The notes under the pieces were generated by a model, which was given only the letters and a program-made list of their open reading frames with translations, did not search any database and had not been told where the DNA came from. 64,000 nt of DNA from Lepidodermella squamata (Eukaryota > Gastrotricha), in assembly GCA_047495785.1 (NCBI GenBank), contig JBLDXI010000033.1, forward strand, positions 744,001-808,000. The letters are read 5' to 3'. Made by a program: the position numbers and the translations under genes. Shown here piece by piece: positions 9,958 through 19,538 of this stretch; the first letter of the stretch is position 1, and each line of letters starts with the position of its first letter.

Positions 9958-10022
9958 AGGTGACATCGAGAATCGAACTCGAGTCGCTGGATTCAGAGTC
10001 CAGAGTGCTAACCGCTACACCG
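9958..10022 (-). pseudogene. tRNA-Gln(CTG) relic lacking the 5' acceptor strand
   Basis: On the minus strand the D arm (GTGTAGCGGTTAGC), the anticodon stem-loop (CTGGA-CTCTGAA-TCCAG, anticodon CTG), the T arm (TTCGATT loop) and the 3' acceptor TGTCACC are all present. The seven bases that should be GGTGACA at the 5' end are CACGCAG instead (10029-10023), and base 8 is C instead of T, so the acceptor stem cannot form. The break coincides with the edge of the duplicated heat-shock upstream segment (10027). Confidence 0.85.
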
Positions 10023-10026
10023 CTGC

Positions 10027-10385
10027 GTGTGAAATTATATGCCAATGCCAGAAGAAAACAACTAAAATTAAATTTCTTAAAAACTGCGCCGAAGCAAAAA
10101 ATAGGTTTACAGGTGCAACGGTTATTCTAAAAATAGGGCTTTGAAAATAAAAATATGCCTCGCACTTGCACGTGCTTATATTTTTCGATTGTCTATAGTT
10201 CATATTTTTCCAAAAAAGGCAAATACGCTTGCTTTTTGAAATTAAAAATAGCAATGTTGACAGGAATGGGCTTGTTTTTGTTGCTATTTTTAGTGCCGAA
10301 ACTCGTGCCGAAAACTCAACTTGTGGCTATAAAAGTTGCTCGATTGCCATCTACTACATCATCAACTAATTTGAATTATCAAGCT
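10027..10385 (+). promoter_or_regulatory. Heat-shock gene upstream region (intact duplicate copy)
   Basis: This is the uninterrupted copy of the segment split at 66-182 and 5239-5451, including the empty target site CACG at 10169-10172. It holds TATAAAAG at 10328-10336, about 95 nt before the ATG. I see no clear run of alternating GAA/TTC units to call a heat-shock element. Confidence 0.8.
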
Positions 10386-10429
10386 TTCAAGCTATTTTTT
10401 AACTCTCGTTTCAAATCTCTCCGATTAAA

Positions 10430-12224
10430 ATGGCCTTCTCTTTCGCTAACAATGCTGGTTTCGACGGTCTCTCTGCCAAGTTCGGTCAATACAACCAAAC
10501 TGGTCTGGCTTCCTCGGCTACTACCGGCTTCGGTGGCATTAGCAACTTTGGCACTCAAATCAACAACAACGTCGCGGCCCAAATCGGTGCCAAGATCGGC
10601 CACTCAATCGGTCAAGAGTACGGTGCTCAGCTCGGTGCTGCCATCGCCGGTCACCTGAACGCCACCTTCGGAGCCGAGTGGGCAGCCCAGCTCGGAGCTG
10701 CCCACGGCGCTGAGGTCTTGGCTGAGTTGGGTGCCCAACTTGCCGTCTTCGCTGCTGCCACTGGATTCGGCGCCCAGTCGACCGCCCAACAGGGTGCCCA
10801 GTGGGGTGCTCAGGCTGGCGCCCAGTTGGCCGGTGTTCTGGCTGCCAAGCTCGGCGGACAGGCTGCTGGTGTCTTCGCCAACAACCAGGCTATCACCCAT
10901 ATCGGTGGCTCGATCTTCTCGCAGGCTGGTGCCAAGCTAGGAGCTGTCGTCGCTGCTCAGATCAACGGCGGCGACTTCGGTGCTGGTGCCAACATCACTG
11001 GCAACTTCGGCAGCTTCAACGCCCTCAACAACGGTCTATTCGGCGGCCTGAACGGCTACAACGCCGGCCTTTTCGGTGCCAACCACCTCAACAACTTTGG
11101 TGGCGTTTTCGGCGGTAACGTCAACCACTTGGCTGGCGCCTACAACAACGGTCTGTTCGGTGGTGCCAACAACAACTTCGCCAACAACTTCTCTGGCCCC
11201 TTCGGTGGCAACGCTACCTTCAACGGTCAGCTCTCTGGCAACTTCGGCGCCAACACCCTCGGCGGTCTCTTCGGTGGTGCCAACCTCGCCAACCAGGCTG
11301 GTCTCTTCGGTGGTGTTTTCGGCAGTAACGTCAACCACTTGGCTGGCGCCTACAGCAACGGTCTCTTCGGTGGTGCCAACAACAACTTCTCTGGCCTCTT
11401 CGGTGACAACGCTGCCTTGAATGGCAACTTCTCGAGCAACTTTGGCGCCAACACCTTCGGTGGCCTCTTCGGTGGTGCCAACAACAACTTTGGCAACTTC
11501 TCTGGCCTCTTCGGTGGTAACACTGCCTTCAACGGCCAGTTCTCTGGTAACCAACTGAACACCTTCGGCGGTCTCTTCGGCGATGCGAACTTCGCCAACC
11601 AGGCTGGTACCTTCGGTGGAAACTTCAACGGTCACCTGAACTCCCACTCGGCTGCTGACCAGCTGTACAACATCGCCTTCCGCCCGTCCAGCCAGGCCGA
11701 GCTCTACACTCTGACCAACCCGGTGCAGTACGTCAACAACCAAGGCAAGCGCCAGCTGTTCCTCGCCTTCGAGCTCAAGGGCTTCAAGCCTGAGGAAGTC
11801 ACCGTCACCCTGAACAAGGCCGAGCGCGCCGTCGTCGTCGAGGCTGCCTACGAGGCCAAGGACGGCAAGGAGCACACCGTCGCCCGCAAGTACTCGCGCA
11901 AGTTCGTCCTGCCCGAGGTGAGACTTTGATAAAACTGACCTATAAATAACCTTAATTTTCCGATTATTCAAGACTCTCGCCAAGGTCGACCTGGCCAAGG
12001 TTGAGCTCACCTCGCAACTGAATGCCGATGGCTACTTGTTCGTCCAAGCCGAGCTGCCTCAGTTGACCACCGAAGAGATCGCCAAGCTGCCGTTGTCTCA
12101 CAACCACCTCAACCAGATCGCTTTCAAAAAGACCCACAGCAGCGCCCTGTACGGCAACAACAACAACAACGTTTTCGCCCACCTCGCCAACAACGTTACG
12201 CCTGTTACTGTCAAGTCCGCCTAA
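10430..12224 (+). CDS. Small heat-shock protein with giant FG/glycine-rich N-terminal region
   Basis: There are two exons, 10430-11917 and 11973-12224, with a 55-nt GT-AG intron, giving 579 residues. Typical small heat-shock proteins have 150-250. Residues ~40-190 are Ala/Gly-rich with small-residue zipper spacing (GAQLGAAIAG, GAQWGAQAGAQLAG). Residues ~190-400 form degenerate repeats rich in Phe-Gly, Asn and Gly (GLFGGANNNF). The C-terminal ~175 residues hold an alpha-crystallin domain: strand-like GKRQLFLAFELKGFKPEEV and, across the intron, NADGYLFVQAELP with the typical xxGxLxV feature. Family members are ATP-independent chaperones that bind unfolding proteins. The N-terminus resembles low-complexity, phase-separating sequence. 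Codon use is strongly C-ending, unlike most neighbours, which suggests high expression. Confidence 0.92.
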
Positions 12225-12510
12225 ACTTACCGTCGGATGCCGAAAACCCTTGAAAACTTGAATAACTTCTGATGATTTGAAATCATCGTTAATTTATAGT
12301 GATATCTCGTGATCAAAAATGTTATTGCCTCTGTCCTAATAAATTCTGCGTTTTCGGCATCATACTGCGTTCTCTGGCTCACTAAAAAATCCTGGAAATA
12401 TATAAAATTAATAATTAAGATTGGGGCTAAAATTTCCATTTATTATTATTTTCAAATTTTTTTTTTTAGTAAACCGATTTTCTGGCAGAAAAAGCTGAAA
12501 ATTTGATTTT

Positions 12511-14406
12511 TTAAAACACACTGACTGGCAAATAATTGTATCTCTTTTCGTCAGCTTGAATCAAGTCTTTCCGAGTCCAATAGGTCTGCGATACCAGCCA
12601 TAAATAAGCACTCAAAATTGCGATGGCATATCTGAAATAAGTAAAATGAATTATTCATGGACCCACTCAAATGAATCACTCACATTGTTAGGAAGGCGTT
12701 ATTAAGGAGTTCATGAAGATTACGGCATCCCTTTGCATTTCCACAACCTGGGTTACCGCCCTTTTCCGCCAAATTCCTGTTTCGATTCCGCGTCTCGATC
12801 CGTTGTAAATTGCAATTGGGATTCGAATTTCGTTCGTAGAGCGTGCTGTTATTGTTGTTATTCACAAGCGGCAATAAGGCTGAACTGCCTCGTTTTATGC
12901 TTAAGGCTCTAGCTTGGATAACAGCGGGGTGTTTGCTCGCCAACCTGACGACAATCGCGCAAACAATGCTGCCGAAAATTCCCATTGCGATGATGATGAC
13001 ATAGAAAATGGTCAGAATTGGAATGTTATCGCTAGCCTGGGGCGTAACTTCGATCAAACTGAGCATTAGTAAGAAGTAAGCCAGAATTCCTGTCAGAATC
13101 GTCTGCAATTTCTCGGTCGAATGGCTCGGCAGTACAAAGGCTAGAATGGTTGAGATCGAAATAAGGAATGTTGGCACAATCAGGGTCCAAATGTAGTAAT
13201 TAGGCTGGCGTTCCATTCGAAACCAAATTTCGATGCCGGATATGTTTGACTGGGATCGGCGGGCCATCTGCCCCGTTATCATCCATAGCGGGTGAGAGAC
13301 ATTTTCGTTCCAAAGGAGTAGGGCCTGATCGAGTCCGTAAACAAAATATTGCAATTCATGGATCAGGTAATGCGGCGATCGTAGCATTATGTGACAATTC
13401 TGAAAAAAATAAAAAAATATTCCATCTCAATAATTTGAAAACAATATTAAAATTTGAAAAATAAGTAAAAATGGGGAAAATTTGTAAAAAAAAATAGTCC
13501 ATTAACCTGATGGTCCCAAGGAAAATTTCGCATATTTTCAGACATCGGACACTGCGAATTAAAATAAAAATAAAAAATTTAAATAGACGAAAATTTATCA
13601 AACTTGCATTAATCTCGATTCGAAAGCTCGTTATCCAGGTGATGACGCTGCGATTATGGACGACGATGGGAAATTTTTCCCACGCTTCGGTATACAGCGT
13701 TTTTTCAGCGCTGTTTTCAATCGTCCACAGTGGAAACCAAAGGTATTTATCGAATTGAGGCACTGTATAAGACATTTCGGCACAATCTTCCCCGGACGCT
13801 TTCAGCAAACGACGATCGCGCCAGCTTGAATGAGCGAGGAAGAAAAATATCAAAATAAAAAAATTGAAAATATTAAATGATCAAAATTAATTAATTTAAT
13901 AACATATTAAATTATTATATTATGAATAAAAGATGCGAACCTCATTTCGAAAAACGCGCTCAAGGTCAAAGTTTGATCTCGCTCGTTAACTAATAAAAAT
14001 TTCGAAAAATTATGACTCATAAATTTATTGACCTACTTTTACCTTGGTAAATATTGGTGATTATAACCATCACGCTGACTTTCACTGGTAAATCAGGAGG
14101 ACTCTTTGTTAGCATGAATTTGTTCTTTTCGAGGTAATTCGCGAACGCGAGATGGCAGCGTTCGACGTTTTTTAGCCGAGCCTGTTGCTTCGTTGTTATC
14201 TCGGAATAATCAGCAAACGGCATGTAGCCCTCGGCGAACTGATTTTCGAAGGCTTCCTCGGCCGCCGCGTCCCATGTGCCCTGCGACATGACCCGGCCGA
14301 ACCTGCCCGGCAGGGCGCAGGTGGCCAGCATCAAGGTGAGCACCGACGAGCAGAGTAGCGTATGTACCGAAAAAAGCATGTTATTTGCTAGGTTAAAAAT
14401 AACCAT
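12511..14406 (-). CDS. Cys-loop ligand-gated ion channel A (subfamily I)
   Basis: Six exons on the minus strand: 14406-14043, 13989-13941, 13824-13608, 13551-13507, 13399-12684, 12631-12511; 503 residues, frame consistent. It has a signal-type N-terminus and the motif GYMPFADYSE. The ligand-binding domain includes WFPLWTIENSAE and NRSVITWITSF. The Cys-loop is C-x15-C with FPWD instead of the usual x13. M1 is YYIWTLIVPTFLISI; M2 starts TEKLQTILTGILAYF, where Glu at the -1' ring suggests cation selectivity. M3, a ~90-residue Asn-rich loop and M4 follow, ending NYLPVSVF. There is no vicinal Cys pair in loop C, so it is not an alpha-type acetylcholine subunit. The third intron starts with GC (AAT|GCAAGT). 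The ligand is unknown. Confidence 0.9.
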
Positions 14407-15421
14407 TAAAATGACAATACAAGTTGTGGTAAGCGGTGTGCGGTAAAAAAGGCATGCGAAAAATTAATCACGCGTCTGAGAGCTTTGATTAACATAAAGC
14501 GATTGTGAATTCCGAAACTCCCGTGAGAATGTCAAATTCGAGAAAAATTAAGCCTGGGGCAAATGCCGAAAAAAGTATGGATAAAGCAATAAAACAAGCA
14601 CCCTGTACTGAGAAAAATCGTTAATATTTCCAACTGTCACATGATGGCGTGGAAAATACGATAACTTCAAAAATAATAGACCGTCTTATAGACCCTAAGA
14701 ACCTAAAATACGCGAACTTATCCGTTGAGAGGATATTAAAACTCAGTAGCTTCAACGTCTTCACTTTTTAATTGGCGCGCCGTCGCAAAAAAATACAACA
14801 GTGATAGTTCGAAGCTAATTTAGCAGCTCAGGTAAATAGGCCTACTCATTTCTACTGACCATTTCTACGTGTTGAATTTGTTAGCCGTCGTACAACTTGC
14901 TGACATGGCACAATATTTTTAATATTGATGATGAAAATAAGTTAAATTATGCCCAACAAGCCAGAGTCGACGCTTCCTATCTGCTAACGAAACTAATAAA
15001 ATAAAAAAACCGCAGCGCGAAAGATAACTTGGGACATATTTTCGAAAAGTTAAAAATCAGATTTGCTGAGAGAATTTTTGAAATTTCAATCATGTGAAGG
15101 GGGCAAGGTGATGGCTGATTTTCCCGCAAATTTTGAGAATCTTCCATGTTGACCTGATTTGTTGGCAATTTATTGGACAATTATCGGTGAATCTTAGCGC
15201 TCATTTGCATAAGTAACGACCTTGAGAAATTATTACTCGAATTCCGCAAAAAATTCAGAATTTTTTCATTTTGTAAATAATTCAGGACAGATCAGCGTTA
15301 TTTTTAATTCAACCAACATGAAATTATTGGAGAGTGTTTAGATTAAAAGCTTTAAGCATTAAACAGACAAATTTTTTATTCAAAAGTTTCCGAATTGATT
15401 TAAAAGAAAAACAAAATCACG
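14407..15421. other. Intergenic region
   Basis: AT-rich DNA upstream of channel A and downstream of the zinc protein. I see no gene. A short frame at 14977-15180 lacks any support. Confidence 0.5.
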
Positions 15422-16159
15422 TTATTTAAATTCATCAGTAACAAATTTTTTGCACGTTCCATGATCTTCCCAATAGCCATTTTTCAGTATGGTACCACAA
15501 GTTCCGCAAAACGATGTCGCACACACGCGACATGTCGCATGATTGTTCTTGCCAATGCGCCTGAAGCTGGTATGGCAGCACGGGCAGCGTGACACTTGCT
15601 CGCCGCTATTGCCTGTGCTGAAGCTAGTTCGGAAGCCCAACGTCGGCGTTCCTGGCTTTGGAGAAGACGGTGGTTGAATCTGGCTCAATCGATCGTATTT
15701 ATGCGCGAGATCCGAGCAAAGTCGCCGCAAATCGAGAATTTCAAGGCGCTGATTCTCAACTTTCGTTTCAAGGGATGAAATTCTCGACTTCATCTGCCTG
15801 ACTTCATTAGCTTCAAACCCAACTGTCGCGCCGATATCTGGGCTTGAACTCAGGCTCAAGTGATTGACGTCCAAGGCTTCAGGCGTGGACGCAGTCGAAA
15901 ATTGATGCAGGTTTGAGTCCTGTTTAGACACCGTCCTCGCGCTCAAAATGGCAACGCTGCCGTCAAGACCGGCGACCTTGGCTTTATTGAGTATCTTCGC
16001 GGCATTTTCAGCCTCGTACGTTGATTCAAAGGTCAGGTATTTGCAATACGACGAATCGCTCCTTGTTTCAAATGCCGAAGGGCTGAGCAATTTAACGAGT
16101 TCAGCCTCTGAAAAAGGCGACGTTGACCAAGTCTTCAATTGGCAACTGGGACGGCTCAT
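15422..16159 (-). CDS. Intronless 245-aa protein with coiled coil and RING2-like zinc fold
   Basis: Single exon, no signal peptide. Residues ~25-70 are alpha/beta-like (CKYLTFESTYEAENAAKIL). A coiled coil spans about residues 115-160. The C-terminal ~55 residues have the spacing CPCC...HATCRVC...FCGTC...H...C, close to the RING2 (Rcat) domain of RBR ubiquitin ligases. In active RBR enzymes a catalytic Cys precedes the HMxC motif; here that region reads GKNNHATC, so the catalytic Cys appears to be missing. It is more likely a zinc-binding adaptor than a ligase. I do not recognise the family. Confidence 0.7.
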   Translation of the reverse strand: MSRPSCQLKTWSTSPFSEAELVKLLSPSAFETRSDSSYCKYLTFESTYEAENAAKILNKAKVAGLDGSVAILSARTVSKQDSNLHQFSTASTPEALDVNHLSLSSSPDIGATVGFEANEVRQMKSRISSLETKVENQRLEILDLRRLCSDLAHKYDRLSQIQPPSSPKPGTPTLGFRTSFSTGNSGEQVSRCPCCHTSFRRIGKNNHATCRVCATSFCGTCGTILKNGYWEDHGTCKKFVTDEFK

Positions 16160-16791
16160 AATTTCGTCCTAATACGAGTAAATAAAAGTTGAGTTGTGCA
16201 GTATAACTGCTCTCGCACTCGGCAACTATAGGAATAAACAATGAACAACAAATGATAAGATAAGGATTGAGGCGTATACTGGCAAATAATTAGCAGAATG
16301 AATCATAATTTTTGAAATTTATAACGCCATCAATTTATTCAAAACTAAAACTTTTCGGATGGACAATTCGAAATAATCTACTGAATTTCAACATTTTAAT
16401 TTTGTTGGCATTTTTTAAGGATATAAAATTATTAAAATTTTCCTTTGATCGGGATTCGGATTTATTCATAATGCGAAAATTTTATTATTTGTTTTCTTTT
16501 TTTCTTTCAATCTGGAATAATTTTGTTAAATCATCTCAAGGGAATAATAATGATTAATATGCGCAATATTATATCGAACTCAGCTCAGAGAGCAACAAGC
16601 CGAAATAGCGCAGAAAAATGCTCGATATTGATAAGGCGTCACGTGTACGCATTCTCATATGCGATGCTAATGATAGATATTCGAGGGAAATAACATTTCG
16701 TGTCACATGTCCAATCGAACAGGTCAAAATTATGGCCTGATTCGCTGCATGAGATGAGAAATCAGGTGTAACATTCCACGCTACCTCAGGG

Positions 16792-16799
16792 TATAAAAA
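16792..16799 (+). promoter_or_regulatory. TATA box of the Ly6-type gene
   Basis: TATAAAAA, 71 nt before the ATG at 16870 on the same strand. Confidence 0.6.
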
Positions 16800-16869
16800 T
16801 GGCCCAAAATGAGCAAGACTCCTCGATACATTCCCATTTTCCTTATTCTGTCGCGTTCTAATTATAAAA

Positions 16870-17243
16870 ATGTTCAAGGTTGCCGTTATTACCCTTGCTT
16901 TGTGCTGCGTTATCGGCCTTACTGGTAGGCAATTTCTCGCGATTTTTGTTTAATTTTGTTAAAATTATTTCTCATAGCCGGCCTTCGCTGCCATGTCGGC
17001 ATTGAAACCCCGTATTCCAAGAACGACCAGGGTGTTCAGGATGGCTGCAAGTGGTGCAAGTACAAGGTTGAGTCTGGAACTGACAATGGCACGCCCTTCC
17101 AGTTCGTAACCCGCGAATGCGTGAAAATCCCTAAGCCGTTCACGAAGGCTGGCTGCAAAACGTCCAAGACCATGCTTGGCCACCGCGACGAACTCAAGTG
17201 CTACTGCAACACCGACACCTGCAACGCCAATAAGCCGTTTTAA
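16870..17243 (+). CDS. Secreted Ly6/three-finger protein
   Basis: Two exons (16870-16924 and 16978-17243) with a 53-nt intron placed at the end of the signal peptide (phase 1). The mature part is about 88 residues with eight cysteines: GLRC at the start, CKWC, then single cysteines, and the diagnostic end CYCNTDTCN. This is the Ly6/uPAR (three-finger) fold pattern. There is no C-terminal hydrophobic tail, so it is secreted and not GPI-anchored. Ly6 proteins of the lynx type bind and modulate nicotinic receptors. This gene lies between two Cys-loop receptor genes (A and B), which makes such a role worth considering but does not prove it. Confidence 0.85.
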
Positions 17244-17329
17244 ATTCGAAAACTCTAATTGCTTGCTTTATTTAAATAACAGTCACGAGGTAAAAAATGC
17301 TGATAAGACTGAATTAAGCTGGAAATATA

Positions 17330-19308
17330 TTAATAAACTTGAATTTTAGTGTAATTAAACCTAGCGTCGTCTTGCCGCAGCAAATTACTGCGAATTATTG
17401 CCAGATGAATAAACAGCCATGCGTAGACTAAGAATAGCACTGCAAAATACCTGAAATAAATTGAAAATAATAAGCAATTAAGGTGGAATTTTCAAACTTA
17501 CACAGCAAATAATAAGTCGTTGAGCCGTTTAGCTGAGATGCGGTCCCAACAAAAACGAGCGCTGTTCGTATGATGATCATGAGGACATTCCACCATAGAA
17601 GCGCTCTGCCGGCGAGACATTTTGATTTTCTCTTGAGCAGTCTCAATTCGAACGACAACTACACAGCCGAGGATTGCGAAAATCCCGATTGCAATCAAGA
17701 TCATGTAGAAAACCGCTAAAAGTGGTATATTTTCACTACCCCTCGGCGTTACCTCAATAACGCTGAGGAGAAACAGAAAATACGACAAAATTCCGGCCGA
17801 AATTGTTTGCAGCTTCTCCCCGGAATCACTCGGCAGTAATAACGCGACAAGGGTTAGCAGTGAGATCAGAAAGGTTGGCGCGATCAGCGTGGCCAGGTAG
17901 TATGAAGGCCGGCGAGATAGGCGGAACCACAGATCGATTCCAGCACTTGTCGCCATTGCCGGGCGTTTGGCCTGTTGATGAGTCAGCTCCCATAAAGGAT
18001 GGGTCACGTTTTCGCTCCATAATAATAAGCCTTGCTCGGGGCCGTAGACGAAATATTGCAGCTCGTCGTTCCAATAGTGCGGTGACCTAGATTAAATTAG
18101 CGACACATGCCATTCAAATTAGGAAGGCTAATTTATTTCTATTATAATTTAAAAATAAAAACACCGCACTCTTGCGTTCATTAGCTCGGGTACAATTTTG
18201 GCGCTCCTGTGAGATGATGCTTTGTTTGCGTTCAAAAATAGATAGCATTTTTGACGGGCTCTAAAAATAGCCCGCATGGAAGTTAAAACAATATGAATAA
18301 ATAAATTGAGGTGTCTTGAAACTAGAACATTTTCATATTCAAAAAATGAGCCGAAAAAATCCAATAAAAAATTAGCTGCTCGCAACAAATTAGTGTTTTT
18401 TCTAAACATTTTCAACCGGGTTCAACTTCTGAAAAGCTTTCAAAAATTTACCTGATTGTTATCTGGCAATTTTGATGATCGTAAGGAAAAATATGCATAT
18501 TCGGCATCCGGCACTGGGTAAAATTGCAAAAATTAAAAATTAAAATTAAGACGATTTTTTACATTTAGGGCAAGTCGAAAGCTCGAGACCCACGTGACAA
18601 CGCTGCGGTTATAGATAACAGCGGGGAATTTTTCCCAAGCATCGTCGTACAGTGTTTTTTCGACGCCATTTTCCAACAGCCACAATGGGTACCAAATCGT
18701 ATCGCTGAACTTTGACAACATAAAAGGCACATCAGCGCACAGGGGCGTTGAACTATTGAACAACCGCTTGTCTCGCCAACTATAAAATCGAAATAAAAAT
18801 GGCTGGAATTTTTCGGAAAAATTGCCTGAATTCCAGCAAAGCAGTTATGGTAACAGTTTGGTCTCGTTCATTCACTAAACAAAATTAATAATGTAATTAA
18901 TTTAAAAAAGTCAAGATTTTTACCTTCATAAATATTTGTTAAAAGAATCATGACACTAACTTTAACCGGTAAATCTGGTGGACTTCGCCGTAGAGAGGTT
19001 TTTTCACGCTCCAAAAAATCGCTAAACTCATTATTGCACTGTTCAATTCTCTGCAAGATGCCTCGCTTTTCGATCGGCGTTTCGCTGAAGTCTCGAAACG
19101 GCATGTAGCCATCAGGAAATTGCCGCTCATAATTCGCTATGACCTCACTTTTTTCATCCTTGAACGGCGGTGATTCAACGGCTTCATCGTCAGGCTTGAC
19201 CAAATTCGTTTCCATGGCGGTGAAAACTGATTTTGCGGCATCAAAGGTGGCCATAGACAAAAGAAACAAGGCGACGTTAAAGCACATTATTTTTAATACT
19301 CTTGTCAT
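17330..19308 (-). CDS. Cys-loop ligand-gated ion channel B (subfamily I)
   Basis: Six exons: 19308-18924, 18874-18826, 18779-18563, 18513-18452, 18086-17502, 17450-17330; 472 residues. Exons of 49, 217 and 121 nt match those of channel A exactly. Cys-loop is C-x14-C (HIFPYDHQNC). M2 begins SGEKLQTISAGILSYF with the -1' Glu of cation channels. The C-terminus ends FNYTKIQVY. The M3-M4 loop is short. The second intron appears to be GC-AG (TTCAG|GCAATT); reading through it gives a stop. The 365-nt intron before the SPHYW exon is the longest. It lies 230 nt downstream of channel C on the same strand. Confidence 0.9.
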
Positions 19309-19538
19309 TTAAAGCCAGATGAGAATAAAGGCAGCGATGATATGCATAATGACGTGCCGGTGAATTACGCGCCTGATCAAACAATGGCGATATTTTTAAC
19401 GCTAACACAAGACATAAATTAGCGGCTATTTTTTATTTTCAATCTTCATTACACTGTATTTAACATATACGTGGCATTTCCGTACTTCTTGGCAACGCGA
19501 TTGGAAATTATTTCTAAACGAGCTTCATCGAGTTTCAG

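Noticed and set aside
11036-12010. 324-codon open frame antisense to the heat-shock gene
   Set aside because: It mirrors the GC-rich, repetitive coding strand, contains no domain and spans the intron; an artefact of biased codon use.
18149-18415. 88-codon minus-strand frame
   Set aside because: It lies inside the long intron of channel B and has no homology to the family.
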